A DNA stretch of 64,000 bases from Nemania diffusa (GCA_038501195.1 JBBPUQ010000007.1:558001-622000); one strand, 5' to 3'. Shown: positions 10,579-23,702, numbered from the stretch's first letter. The notes: generated by a model not told the origin, from the sequence alone. Numbers and translations: made by a program.

Positions 10579-13500
10579 ATTAAAAGTTTTATATATTTTT
10601 TGAGCTTAAAACTAAAGTTATTTATAACAAAATAATAGCTTGATTAATTAAATAAAATAGCTAATAATAATTTTACTTTTTTTGCTAAATAAAAGGATTT
10701 TTATTAATAAAATAAAAAGTTTTTAGCAAAAATATTGTAATTAAAAATTAAAAAGTTTATTTAGTACAAAAATAGAACTTTTTAAATTATAAAGTTTTTA
10801 AAACTTAATTTTGCTAATTATTTTTGTAACTTTATAAACTAATTTAAATCGATATAAAAAGTTTTATTTATAACTTTATAAATAAAAAAAAGTAATAACA
10901 AACTTGTTATAAAAATTATAAATTTTACAATTAAAAAAAAAATAGTTTTTAATATTAACTAGAATATTTATATTTATATAAATAAAAAATATAACAAATA
11001 TTGCTGTTAAATAAAAAAACTATAAAAATAAATAACTTTTACTGTTTTTTAAAAATATAAATATATTATTATAAAAAATAAAAAATCTATTAATTAGTAA
11101 TATAACTTTTTATAAAAAATAAAAAACTATGTAGCATTTTTTTTTTAAGCTAATTTATAAAAAAAATATATAATTTTAATAAAAAAGCTTTTTAATAAAA
11201 TGTTTAGAAATTTATTAGTTTAAGCTTTTTTTTAAGTAAATATAATAAATAAAGCTATTAAATATAGCAATTTTAATTTTAAAAACATTTATTTTATAAT
11301 AATCGATTTAAAAAGAATTTTTTTAATAATTTTATTTAAATAAATAACTGCTTTAATAGTTAGCTATATAAAAATTATATAAAACAAAAAAATAACATAT
11401 AAAAAAATTAAAGCAAAGTTTTAAAAATATATGTTTTGTTAAAAACTTTTATTAAAAGCTAAAAAAATAATAAAAAGCTTTTTTGCTGCTATTTTTAATA
11501 ATAAAAAACTAAAAAAAGATTTAAGCAAAGCTTTTAATAAAACTAAAAAACTTTAAAATAAAAAAAAACTTCGAAAAAAAAATCGAGCAAACTTAGCAAT
11601 TTGAAAAAAAAAAAACAAATTGTTAATGTTTTAAAAAAAGCTACAATTAAATATTAACTTTTAAAATAGCTTTTTTTATATAATATATAAAATAAACTAT
11701 TATTTTTAATAGTTATACTAATATTTTTTTTTTAAAATAGCTTTTAATAATTAGTTTACAAGTTTAAAAATTAAAGTTTTAGTTAAAAAAAACTTTAAAA
11801 AAAATCTAAAACTAATAAAAAAAATTAAAATTAAAAAATAAAAAGCTAGTAAAAAAAAAGCAAATAAAACTTTTTAACTAATTAAAAAAGTAATAAAAAC
11901 TATATTTATATATTTTATTTATAATAATAAAACAGTTTATTTGTTAAAAAATTCAGCTATTTTAAACTTAAGTATTAATATATATATATTTAATAAAATA
12001 AGTTGATTTTATAACGTTTAAACTATTAACTTAAAAAATTATATATATATTAAAAATTTTATTTTTTTAATTTTAGCTTATAAAAATATAAATATTAAGT
12101 TTTAAAAATCAAAAAAATTAGAAGTAATAAAGCTATATAATATAGCTTATATTAAAAAAATTGCTATTAATTTAATATTTTTAAAAGTATTAAATAAATA
12201 AAAAACTTAATAAAATAATAAACTTACAAATAACATTTTATATTAATTTAATAGCTTAATTTTTTATAAACTTTAAAATTGATTTAACTAGTTTATAATT
12301 AAATATTTACTTTTATTGATTAATTGTAGTACTTTTTATATAAAAAAAAACTTTATAACTTTGTATATAAAAAAAAATACTTCGAAAAAAAATCTAATTA
12401 AATAGTACTTATAATTAAAATATTTTAGTACTAAATTTTTAAACTATTTAATAAGTTAAATCTTTAAAATTAAAATTAAAAAATTATTAAATAATTAAAT
12501 TAGAACTAAAAACTGCAAAAAATATATAAAAAAAAAAATTATAAAACAAATTAACAAATTTTTTAAAGAAATATTTATAAAAGTAAAAAAAAAAATTGCT
12601 ATCGATTTTTATATTTTTATAAAAAGCTATAAAAGTTTTACAAGCTTTATATTTATTATAAACTGATTTTTAAATATTTGTTTTAACTATTATTTTAAAA
12701 ATCGATTTTATTATTATATTTAAAAAATATTATTATATTTTTTAAATTAAATCAAAATATATTAGTAACTAAAAGTAGTTATAATAAAAGTAAATAAAAA
12801 AATTATTAAAAGCTTAGCTTTTAAAAAATAGCTTTAAAAAAATTATAGTATATAAATAAAGCTTTTTATACTATATATATAAATATAAAATAAAAGTACT
12901 AAATATATTAGACAATTTATTGAAAAAAAAGCTAAAACTATAAAAATAAATATAAAGCTGCTTTAATATTTATAGCTTAAAATTGTTAAAACAGCAATTT
13001 ATTTTTATAATTGAACATTTAAATAGCTTTTAAACTAGAAATTTTTTTATAAATGTTTTTACTTTTTCGCTATATTAAAAAATGAAATAATAAATAATTG
13101 CAAGTTTTATTTAGTATATTTAAAAATATTTAGTTGCAAAATATATACAATAATTATATAAACTAAAAAAAAGCAGAAAAAAAATTAAAAGTTTGATTTT
13201 AAAGCTTTTATAAGCTTTTTTATTAGTTATAATTTTTTTAATATATATTATATTTAATATTTTCAAACTAATAAAATTATAAAAACTAAAAACGTTATTT
13301 TTAATAAAAAAGCTATTTTTAATAGTAATATAAACTTTTTAAAAAATAACCTTTTAAATATAAACTTAAATATTATAAAAAACCTGCTATAAAATGTTTA
13401 AATAAAAAAACCTTTTAATTTAGTTATTAAAAAATTATATAAAAAAACAAAAAAAACTATATTTTTGCTAGCAAATACTAGCTTAAAAAATATGTTTATA

Positions 13501-14389
13501 AAAAAAATAAAAAAATAAAAATAAAATTTAAAAATATTTAAAATAGCAGTTAAAAAACCTGATTATTTTTTGTTAAATCTGCTATAAAAATTTTACTTTA
13601 TTTTTTTATATAAAGTAATATTATAAGCTATTTTTTATATTTTTATTAAATCAACTAGTTAAAAAATCAATTTTTTCAAAGATTTAACAGATCAAAAACC
13701 CAATTTTTATATTAAAATAATGCTTTATAAAAACTGCTAAAAAGCTATATTTAATTTTAAACATTTAAACATTGCAATAAAAACATATAATAAGTTAATT
13801 ATAAAAGCTATAAAAGCTAAACTAATAAAACATTTTTATTGCTGTTTTAAAAAAAATCAAAATAACAAAAAAAAAGTAGTTAATTTATTAAAAAAACTAA
13901 TAATAAAGCTAAAAAAAAAGCTACTAATTAATCAAAAAAATTTATTACTACTGCTACAATTTTATAAAGATTTAAAAATATATTTAATAAAAAACTTATT
14001 TATTAAAACAAAAAAAGCTTATTTAATTAGTTATAAAAAAATAAAGTTTTAAATAAAAGTTGATTTTATTAAAATAAAAAAAAAGCTTTTTTTTAACTAT
14101 ATATAAATTTATATATATAAATTTAACAAAAAAGAAAATTTTTAAAAATATAAAACAAAGTTAATAGTTTGTAAAAATTAATAGCTTTTTAACAAATAAA
14201 AAAAAACTTATGCTTTTATTTTAGTTAAAAAGTTTTTTAAAATTTTAATAGCTATTGCAGCTAAATTTAATTTTAAACTTAAATAATATAATATTATAAA
14301 TGTTTTTATAAATATTAAATTGAATAAAAAAATTTATATAAAAATGCTTTTAAATTATAAAAAGCTTTTAATAGTTTTATAGTTTTTTA

Positions 14390-14740
14390 AAATATTATAT
14401 AGTTTATAAAAGTTATTACTTTTATAGCAAAAAAAATTAATAAATTTGCTAAAAAAAATAAAGTTTTTGTTAATTTTTTATAAATTTTACTGTTATATTA
14501 AAAATAGCATTTTAATTTTTATTTATATTAATAATATAATTATTGCTTATAAAAAAAGCTAAAAAAAAGTAGCTTTAGCTGTTATATAGTTTTTTTAAAA
14601 AAAATATTAAATAACTAATAATAATAATTTATAATAATTTTTAAATATAAAAATAATAAAAAATTATAAAAAATATTTATTATAGTTTTTATAAGTTTTT
14701 TATATTAAAAAAATTAACAAGTTAAATAAATTTATTATTA
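14390..14740 (+). pseudogene. Copia reverse transcriptase remnant with ruined active site
   Basis: One plus frame reads LYSL*KLLLL*QKKL, matching the copia ALYGL-KSPLLW-KEL block. It continues into ILIFIYINNIIIAYKKS, where the catalytic YVDD has become YINN at 14524-14535. It then reads FLNIKIIKNYKKYLL*FL*VFYIKKI, matching the FLG-I ... LSQ-SYI-KI block. Stops sit where Trp, Gln or Arg codons are expected, and Asp/Gly/Val are replaced by Asn/Asn/Ile, as G-to-A and C-to-T changes predict. The protein is non-functional. Confidence 0.88.
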
Positions 14741-14929
14741 AATTGAAAATTTTTATATAAATATAAAAATATTTACTTTATAGCAAAATTGTAAGCTAAG
14801 TTTTAATATATTTTTATTAAAAAAAAATCAAATCGATTTTATATGCTGCTATAATAATTTGATTTAATATTGTTTTTATAGCTTTAAAACTAGTTTAATT
14901 TAATTTAAATTTAAGCTTTAAATATTATG

Positions 14930-15180
14930 CTGCTGCTAATAAAGTAATTTTTTATTTATATAAAACAAAGTATTACATTTTTTAATATAAAACAAAAAAT
15001 AACTTTGTAGTAATTAGCGACTTTTTTTTTGCTAATAATACTTTAAATTATAAAAGTTTATAAGTTTATATAATAATTTTATTTAAAAATATAATAAAAT
15101 AAAAAACTATAAAATAAAATACTGTTATTATTTTAACAATTAAAGCAAAACTTTTAATATTATTGCAAGTTTTAAAAAAA
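14930..15180 (+). pseudogene. Copia RNase H remnant
   Basis: A plus frame reads YYAAANKVIFYLYKTKYY, corresponding to the copia segment before RNase H. It then gives VVISDFFFANNTLNYKSL (for SDASFADD...DRKS) and, after stops, NTVIILTIKAKLLILLQ (for DTVTTSTTEAELLAL). The Asp residues of the RNase H site and the Glu of TEAE are changed to Asn or Lys as RIP predicts. Confidence 0.85.
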
Positions 15181-15999
15181 AATTTATTTATAAGCTAACT
15201 TTTTAAAAAATTAAGCTTTAAACTAAAAAAAAGCTATATAATAATTAAATATAATAATTAATAAACAATAAAATTAATAAATAAAAAAATAGCAGTTTTA
15301 AAAATTAAGCTAAAATATATTAATATATATAATTATTAATTAAAGTAAAAAGTTTAATAAAAGTATTTATAAGTTAAATATATATTTACAAATAAAATAA
15401 TTATAAATAAGTTTATAAAAAACTTTGCAAAAAAAAAATAAAAAAGCTTTTTAAAATAATTTAACTTAATTGATATAAAAAAAAAATTATAAACAAAATA
15501 AGTAAAAAAAGCTATTAATAAAAATTTAAAAGCTTTAAAAAAAAGCTTTAAAAAAAAAAAATTAATAAATTATTAGTTTAAAGCTAGCTTATAGTTTTTA
15601 AATCAATTTTAATGTTTTTAAAAATAATTTTATAGCTTTTAAATCAATTAATATAAGCTAAAACTAATATATAGCTTTTAAATCAATTAAAAATATAATA
15701 AAAAGTTAAAAAAATAATATATACTTTATTATATCGCTTATTTATTTAAATATATATATCCGTTATTTTGCTGCATTATTAAATCGCTTTAAATTATTTA
15801 AAACATTTAAAAACGCAATAAAAAATCAACAAAAAAAGTTAATATATTTTTAAATTGTTTATTTGTTTAAGTATTAACTAGTTTTTCTATTGCTTTATTA
15901 TTAATATTTTCAAAACAATTACTAAACTAGATTGCAACTTATTTTAAGTTTTTTATATTAGTTAAAACAATATTTTAAAGGCTTAGCTTTACAAAAATA

Positions 16000-16202
16000 T
16001 ATTAAATATATAAAAAGTAAATTAAGCCTTATATTTTAAGTGCTAAAAAGCTCTAACTAGAAAGGGGTACTTTCTGTTTCAAAGGGTTCTACTTATGTAC
16101 CTATTTTATATGCTAGAGAAAAATCTCTCAAAACAGCGGTAACACACAACAACAATAATAACACCAATCAATTCAATCAATCTAGAAGGCTTATTTCTAA
16201 CA
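16000..16202 (+). repeat. Right LTR of the copia element
   Basis: This 203-bp repeat has the mirror-image pattern of the left copy. The inner (left) ~120 bases are RIP-mutated, and the outer (right) ~80 bases keep their cytosines (for example ACACACAACAACAATAATAA). It ends TAACA immediately before the AGTAC duplication. Confidence 0.93.
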
Positions 16203-16207
16203 AGTAC
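16203..16207. repeat. Target site duplication AGTAC (right)
   Basis: It is identical to 10371-10375 and follows directly on the LTR end. Confidence 0.9.
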
Positions 16208-16848
16208 TGTAGATGTAGGTACTGTACAGTAGGGATCTGCGTACGCATACGCATAAATACGGCACTTATGCGTAGGTACATACTGTAGGTATGTACAGGC
16301 AGTAAGCTACATGTATCTAACCCCACTTCTTCTCCCGATGTTCTCGTGTCACTATTACTTTGGCATCTTACGTACCTAACCTTTTATTCTAGTAGGGTTA
16401 TCCGTGTAAGTGTTGTTTCCATCACGAGGCCAGGATGTTACCCAAACAACGACCTTGGTAATCTAGGTACAGTACGTGCAGTAGAAGCATAACAAATTCA
16501 AACTCGCATTTTGATGTTCCTCTCTAGTTCTATTGATCGTAGCTAAGTAGCTAGCTTTGTCAAGCGTCCTAATACAGATAATCAGTATAGAGTGGTCTAG
16601 ATAACCAACCCTCCCTATGCGTCCTCAGGCAGCTGTATTGAACGTATGAGAACCCGCACCACCAGCCTCATTTTAGAGGTACTCCCCAGATAATCGTACC
16701 TGGGAATACTCATCGCTAACACTATACGGCTTATCTACCCGTATTGATAGAGTGTCCAAGTAATAATAAGCCAGATCAGTTAAGAGGATCGACGGGTCCT
16801 AAACACCCAGTGTAGTGATCTGCAGCGCACCCAAGCACTGTCGATTTG
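16208..16848. other. Normal-composition flank between the copia element and the Msn5 gene 3' end
   Basis: No gene was recognised. The part nearest 16848 should be the 3' UTR of the minus-strand exportin gene. Short TAGGTAC-like motifs recur here, as in several intergenic stretches of this window. Confidence 0.45.
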
Positions 16849-19800
16849 TTATTCTTCGAAGAGCCCAGCAAGTCCGTCTAGACCATTTATATTGTCTCCG
16901 TTAATGTTTGTAGAATCTGGTGCCGTCATGAATTTCTGCGCCATCATGCTACGTGTCGTTTTTCTCGACGAAGCCTGTGATAACGGCACTCCGATACTCT
17001 TTGATAGTTTCCCCATCTCTGACACGCTTACGCCCTTGAGGTCGCGTAGAAGCTCCAAAATTACCGCTCTCTGTCCACGAGACCTGGTGCCACTCCTAAT
17101 CATAAATTCGATGCCCTTGTCAACTTCCTCCGGTTTCATATTTGGTAGGGACACGAGTACGTCCCTTGCCGTTGAGCTCAGATGGCTGTAGTGAACGACA
17201 ATGGTTGCAATGAGAGATGCTAGCTCCTTCTGTTGCTCAACAAAATAGGGTTCGTGAAGCGAGGTGACACAAGCCATTATTATATCTCTTGATATGTACT
17301 CGCGAATGGCTGACGCCGTGTCAGCTGGAACCCAGGTGTTACCACTGTGCTTGATCTCATTGCTCTTATCCACTCCGATTGACTCTGGGTGGTTTGGGCC
17401 CAAGGTATCGAACTCAGGGACAACACTTTTTAAAACACGTAGTATAATACTGCAGCATCTTGTATCCTTCGTCCCTATGACGCGAGTGCAAAAGATAAGC
17501 AGTGGTTCTACGATTGACGAATGCATGAGGCAAAAGTTTCTCAGTGAAGGAAACTTTTGTAACTCCTCGCTAGAGGCCTTCGAGTCCTTGGAGGTATCTA
17601 TGCCACAAATGTCAGTATAGACAGACCGCGGGGGGGAGGGCGAACGTACTCTCTCGAGCAGGATCGAGAAAATCTGCGACCAACATCACAGATGTATACG
17701 TCAGTTGTCTCAGTATACTCTCGTTTTTCATCTCTTCGGTTAAATCGTCCCCTGCAGATTTAACTACCTGCTGTTGGCTAAGTTTTGCCCATTCGTTATT
17801 CACTCTGCTATCCATTTGCCGAAAACACGCTTCGAGAATAGGAGGTAAGAAGTGCTCTCGTAAGGGGACCGGGCAATGGTCAACAAGATATCTAATCAAG
17901 TTTAGAAGATTTATCAGTTGATGAGCCGATAGACTGGCTGCCTCAGCTAGAGAAGCGCGAGCTAATGGACCCGGAAGTTCGCTGAAGCCATAGAACTGCA
18001 CATCAAGGCGTGTCATGCAGTAGATGATAGCGTAGCACGACTCCCTGACATATCGGATCGATCCGCGGATCGTCGATGCCAAGCCCTCAAACGTGAGCTT
18101 CTTTTCCAGCACGCGAGCATAGAAATCGTCCTTACTACCTTCAGATATGCCAGACTGCCAGAAGCGATCTGTAAGTATGCGATCGACGATACTTCTCGTC
18201 TCCGGTGGGAGGCCTGTCCAATTATTCGGAGAATGAGAAGCATGAGCGTAGCTACAAAGTTAGAAACTTGAAGTACTGCTTGTCGTGAACATAGCCACTC
18301 ACCTTAGGAAGTTAAGGAGTTCCGGTAATATAATGGGGAAGCAGTCCTGCCATAAAACAGACGATAGTTGAAAGGCATCCTGACCTTTATCAACTTTGTC
18401 GACGGAGCATGTCAGAAATGACTTTGTTAGACGCAGAGGCAGATTCTAACACGTGTTAAGCTGTTGGTTTCCTTTCAAATATAAGTGGAACTCACGGTTT
18501 GTCGCGCTTCAAGCTCAATTTGTAAGGCTTTGCCCTCCTCATCGAGCTCTACTGACCCCCAATCTTGAATTTCATGCATCCCTTTGCGTATTACATATTC
18601 CTGAGCCTTGTCCAGTCCCATGAGTTCACAAAAGTTGGCATGAGAACTTAGGCTCTGCTTTAATCGAGGATCTTGCCATTGGTTTCTGATAGGGTCAAGG
18701 AACCCTTGGAGCTTTTGCATCTTCGTAGTCTGGTCGAGTCGGCGAGACCGATGGCTAATTAAGTCGTCAGTGACTCGTCATTAGGGGGGAGAATTATCAG
18801 CTTTACATAATAGTGAACAGGAACGTCTGATATGTGATTTGGCGCTTTTCATCTAATGTGCCGGACGCAACCATCTCGTCAACCTTCGCTGCGATTTGAT
18901 CATAGACATCCTATTAATTAAATTAGCAAATAGGAAGACAGACTAGGAGTTTCAGGGCTTACTAGTAAATGATCAGGCATCCTAGTTGCAAGTCTTTGAA
19001 GTTCTACCATGCTCTCTGCTTGGAGGTCCTTAATGGCATCGCTGTATACTTTATAATCAGGGTGTATGGCTGGCCAAGTAACAAGAATATGCTCAAGTAC
19101 TTTGAGCATAAATGCCGGGTTCTTGTCTAGAACTGAGGTAGAAAATGCTACAAGGAGCTGTAAGATCCGCTTTCGTATCAAAGGATCCTATAGTTGTCAG
19201 TATATCAACCCGGAAAAGGTGCGATTATTCATAACGAACCTCAAATTTCATCTCCAAAAGACGGTTGCACCATCCTTCTAAGCTGCTCGAAAGAGATCCT
19301 ACTTCTGGCGCCTGCTAACCATTAGCAAGTCACACAACAACCTTGGAGATGCCTTACTTCTTGTTTGCCATCGCGCTTAAGGGCTGTCCGCCATTTGCTA
19401 TAACCTTTAAGTGCCGCCTCAATGACGGTCGCCCGTGCATCAACCAGCAGAACAGGTTGGGAGACTTTTGAATAATTTGCCACTGAAGCTGATTAGCAGG
19501 GCTTACGAGGGCGAGACTAGGGTTCTTACTATCAAGGCGCGGGGAATCGTCATAGAGGTGGGTCAAGACATTTTCAGTCTGCCCCAGAATATGCTGCATA
19601 GCATCAGATACTTTAAGATGAACGATGTTCTCAATGACTTGAGAGGCATAACGTCGGTAATTGCCTAGGAACAAGTGGCGCTCGGGGACAGTATCCGTGT
19701 CCTCAAACAAAAGGCGAATAGTAAGGTCCTCGCTATCTTCAGGGAGACTCTCGTATCGAATCAACCGAGCACTGCACACTTCCAGCAGGGGCCCAACCAC

Positions 19801-21198
19801 TGCAGCCGTTGCCGCAATATTATAGCCGAGGCTGGGGTGGTTTAACAGACGACACCAAGTGACTAGCACAGGGATAGAGACCACTAAGCTCTGGTTTTGA
19901 GTAACGAGCAAAAGTAATTGCAGGAATCCCATCAAATCGACTTGTGACGGATCCGTTGGGAGTACTGAGAACCGCCGGTCTAGGTAATTGCCTAGATAGG
20001 ATATGAACTAGAGTTCAAGTCAATACTAAATAACCCATGCCATTACAATGAACATACTTCGGAGAACTTCTTGGATAATTGGTACTTGTCATCATCTATG
20101 TCGTCTGGGTCGATGATAGACCATTCAAATAATTGCCTGAAAAGCGTGACGTATTGAGCACTATAAAGCGGAACTACGAGTTCCAAAAACTCGGTCTCGT
20201 CAAAGCTCGTACGGGAGTAAAGAGCGTGCAGAGCCTCCAGAGATGCCTGTTTTGTTTAGAAGCTAAGACTAGGCTACTCAGGTTGAGGGAACAGTGCTGA
20301 CCTTCTGAACTTCAATATGGGAAGCGCGGAGGCCCTGACAAATGACAGGCACAGCTCCGGTCATGGCGACTGATTTCGGGATAACCCATGGCATCAAGGC
20401 GTATAATACGCCAAAACCATGGACGGCGCAGCTGCGCAAGTCTTCGTTGTTCTGGACATCGCCGGACAAGCACTGCCGTAGCAAGTCGACGATCCGTGCC
20501 AACCATCCCTCGTCTCCACAGCGTACCTCGGGCCCTGCTTCTCGGTTCGGAAAGGCTTCAAGCAGGACACTACTGGGCGTAAAGATCTCGACCGAGGCCT
20601 TACTAAGCACCTTCTCGCGGACTTGAACGACCATGTCGTCGCCATTGAATATCTCGTCGGACAAGGTTTCCAGGACAGCCAGCACGAATTCCTTGTGCAC
20701 GGCGGAATCGGGTATTTGCCACAGCTGAACAAGAAGCGAGTCCATATCCATCCATTCTGTGCCCCAACTCCTCTTGGCAATCTCGACCCATAGCTGGGCT
20801 ATCTTGTTCCTCAAGTAAACAGGGTCACCCTTGGCAACGTCACGCGACATTCGAAGCACCCAATTTCGCAAAGCCTCGGCCTCGTGCGGAGAGTAGCTCG
20901 CCCATTTATGCTTGATAGCATGTTCGAGCAGGGAGAGGGCGTAGTGCCTGACCACGGGGGACTGGTTCTTGTCCGAGGCTAGATGAAAGCCATGTGTGGG
21001 AGCTTCCGGGGTGTCTTTGATCGACTCGAGAAAGGACTGGGCGGCTTTGCGGTCATCGTTGGAGGAGTACGGGTTGTAGATGACGTCGAGGGCCTGTTGG
21101 ATTTTCGGCAAGGCTTCGAGATTCTGGGCATCGTTGGCCGCAGTAAGGGAGTCCCGACCACCCATCGCCATACCTCCATTGGCTGGCTGCGCAGCCAT
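16849..21198 (-). CDS. MSN5: Exportin-5/Msn5-type karyopherin
   Basis: Eleven exons on the minus strand keep frame throughout and give 1,280 aa (yeast Msn5 1,224): 21198-20302, 20246-20058, 20007-19530, 19482-19358, 19311-19240, 19187-18963, 18910-18807, 18754-18496, 18445-18303, 18251-17650, 17597-16849. The protein is a HEAT-repeat importin-beta-family receptor that carries phosphoproteins and other cargo out of the nucleus with Ran-GTP. Family marks near the N terminus are [38 protein letters not shown] and [20 protein letters not shown]; later ones are [19 protein letters not shown] and [20 protein letters not shown]. Exon 3/4 was resolved by a 47-base intron (19529-19483) with GTAAG and CTAAT; without it the frame breaks before [18 protein letters not shown]. 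The ATG at 21198 is the first in frame. Two donors are weak (GTCAGC, GTTCGT). Could be labelled a Kap-type exportin in other fungi. Confidence 0.92.
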
Positions 21199-22338
21199 CG
21201 CGGCGCGGGGTGGGGAGCGACAGCAGCGGCGGCAGGATTGTACAGTCGGCCGATGACAACCTTGGAGGGGTACTGGGCAGAAAGAAGGGAGCACTGGTCC
21301 GACTACTTTGTCTTAGATATGAATCATCAGGCAAAAAGACGGCGGTGCAGGCAGGCAGCGAAAGCTGAACGAGAATGTAAGTAATACAGATACGTAGATG
21401 GGATGACAGTAGACAACACAGACAGCCCAAGAGACAAGATTCCTCGCGTGTTAATAGCGATATTTTATATTCCCATAGCGTAGAGTTTCACTGGCAATAA
21501 TGTGTCTTGAGGTTCTGTTTGGAGCAACAAGGAGACAGGTTAATCAGGAAAGTCGGGGTTTTAGGTTGTTAAAGACTTAGATAATATTTCGCGTAGCGGA
21601 TGGAGTTTGCCTGAGGACTCGACAGGACCGACCACTTACCTAGGTTAGGTAGGTATTATGTAGGTTATGTATGCGTAGGTCAAGGCGACTTCGAGATCCT
21701 ACAAAGTAAGTAGGTAGTACAAATATCCCTGGCGCTCACTGCGCGCGCCAGAAGACTGGCGAGGTAGGTACCTGGTAGCTAAGGCCAGCACAGTACCGAG
21801 CCTTACCATAGCGCGCCCCCCCCCCCCAGCCCTGGCCCCAGTGGCCTAAAAATTACCTTACAAGTTAGGCGTAGGTACAGCGATAAATTTTCCAACTGCC
21901 TGGGTGGACGTTAACAGGGGTCAGAATACTAACCTACATCAGCTGTCTCGGATCCTGCATGCGCGCGCCGAGTGCAACAACTATCTTAGGCTGCAGTGCC
22001 TTGCAGATTCCTCAGTATCGCAATAATCAAAATCTGCTGCGATAACCGACCCAGACTACTACATGCGAAGCAACGTCAGAGCTGTGAAGTACAGTTCTAA
22101 GCTAATACGCGACGCAACGTCAACCAACATAAATCCACTAACAAATGTTGCACAGATTCTATTGGTAAGCAACTGAGGCCGTTATAATTCCTCGAAATAA
22201 ACCCAAAAATCAAAAGAAATTCTGGCAAACAAGCCACAAAAGTCTAGACAAACAAATCACATTATAATATTATTGTATAAATATAGTATGTAGTAGATTC
22301 AGTCTTTCTATAAGATTTATCCACGGCTCCTCACTATA
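21199..22338. other. Intergenic region with short homopolymer and TAGG motifs
   Basis: It is 1.1 kb between two minus-strand genes and holds the Msn5 promoter side and the DPH7 3' end. A run of twelve C lies at about 21816-21827, and TAGGTA-like motifs recur at 21635-21720. No gene was recognised. Confidence 0.5.
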
Positions 22339-23702
22339 TCAAAACTCCCATAAACAAAGTAGTCGATCATAAAAGCTAGTAGATACACAGCGTAGTGGTC
22401 GGCCATAGAGCTCCGTCCCTGGCTGGAAGTCGCTGCCGTAGTTCATGCTCTTATGTTCCTCAAATCGTCCGAGGACAGTGATTTCGCAAAAATCGCTGTA
22501 ATCACCGCTGATCTTAAGAACACGGCTTCCAGCATGCATGCAGGACACCAATATCAAAGCCGACCAATCTGTTCGCGAAGTAGAGCCCTCCCCGCTGAGT
22601 TTCTCCAGCTTGACAAGCTTCAACCTCCATACACCACCGGCAAGATTCTCTTCAGCAAGCAGCTTTGGTGGTCGAACCATGACACCATTAATTTGGGGAT
22701 GAATTGAGTAGATCCGAAGACAATCATCGTAGCTACCAGTAGCAACTACTCCGGATCCGTCCGAGAGGGTTAAGGAGAGTGGTAAGATAGCGGTAACACC
22801 CGCCGTATGGCCTTTAGCTGTAACTATAGGATAAGCCTTGGTTATAATATCATCACCGTCTTCGGCGCTATCCTCGTGATATTCGTTATAGAAGCAAGTG
22901 GTGCTAAAAAGTTTCGAATCATCGCCTCCCGAATATATCGTAAGTCCGTGTGAGCCCTTTGGTACTATTTCGTCCGTCATGTCTTGAGAAGTAGCTATAA
23001 ATGGCGAGAAGGCTACCGTCCAGGCTTCCAGCGTATGCGTTATTATTGGGACAGACGAGGTCTGACGAGCGCCCCACGAGTCATCTACCCGTAAAATATG
23101 CACCTGGTAATCCGAAGTAGTAATGGCTAGGAAATGGGCCAGGCTTGGATGCCATGCACACGATAGAAACAACACACTTTCTTCATCTCCTAATGGTCTA
23201 TGAGTAGCCAGCTTGACCAAGGGCGCGGAAGGCAGTTGGTGTGGCGATAGCCGAAAGAAAGAAAGCGTCCCGGTGCTTGATACCGTCGCCAATACTTCAT
23301 GCTTGTCTTGACGAGGGTGGAAATGCAAGTCAAGTAGGGCAGATGGGTATGAAAGGGTCTGCACGTGCGATCTAGGTAACGGATGTGACACTTGTCAGGG
23401 ATAGTCTCATGTGAAATGGAAGGACGAAAGGCTCACATATCATGATGGGCATTATCAGTATTATCAGCAAGTCGGAATACCACCAGACTGCCGTTCCGGC
23501 TCTGGGGTTTCTTCACGGTTTCGTAGCTGTCTCCATCATCGGAAACATCATCATTACCAACCACTGTTGATTCCTCTTTTTGCAGATTATAGGTCCCAAC
23601 AACAAAGTGGTCAGGGTGAGCTGGACAAAACTCGATACAGCTGGGTGGGAGGTCTAAGACGAGCGATCGCGAAGAAGCGATCTCGCGCTCTTTTGTCTTC
23701 AT
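22339..23702 (-). CDS. DPH7: Diphthine methyltransferase Dph7 (WD40)
   Basis: Exons 23702-23437 and 23371-22339 give 432 aa (yeast Rrt2/Dph7 387). Dph7 is the WD40 methylesterase that demethylates methylated diphthine on elongation factor 2 before the final amidation to diphthamide in the cytosol. WD-type blades are visible: LPPSCIEFCPAHPDHFVVGT, SALLDLHFHPRQDKHEVLAT, FLSCAWHPSLAHFLAITTSD and GLTIYSGGDDSKLFSTTCFY. GVVATGSYDDCLRIY, GGVWRLKLVKLEKL and CVSTSFYDRLLCLWEF follow near the C terminus. The splice acceptor was set at CCTAG|A (23372), because an earlier AAG gives the wrong phase and a stop lies in frame further upstream. The codon across the junction gives HHD-I-SHVQTLSYPS. The start codon lies only ~98 bases from the left end of an inverted-repeat element (23800-24413), so this promoter contains or abuts transposon DNA. 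Confidence 0.92.

Larger units (their letters stand above)
10376..16202 (+). mobile_element. RIP-degraded Ty1/copia LTR retrotransposon (5.8 kb)
   Basis: A complete element of 5,827 bases has 203-bp LTRs at 10376-10578 and 16000-16202 and a 5-bp target duplication on both sides. The left LTR begins TGTTAG and the right LTR ends TAACA, giving canonical TG..CA ends. The interior is extremely AT-rich and full of stops, but plus-strand frames still read as a Ty1/copia pol with RIP-type substitutions: reverse transcriptase near 14390-14740 and RNase H near 14930-15180. Order RT then RNase H before the right LTR, with no integrase after them, fits copia. The coding strand is the A-rich strand. No intact protein remains, so the element is dead. 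Its ends coincide with the limits of the AT island. Confidence 0.95.

Noticed and set aside
10376..16202. The AT island as a possible mitochondrial insertion
   Set aside because: The LTRs, target duplication and copia pol remnants explain it fully; no mitochondrial gene was recognised.
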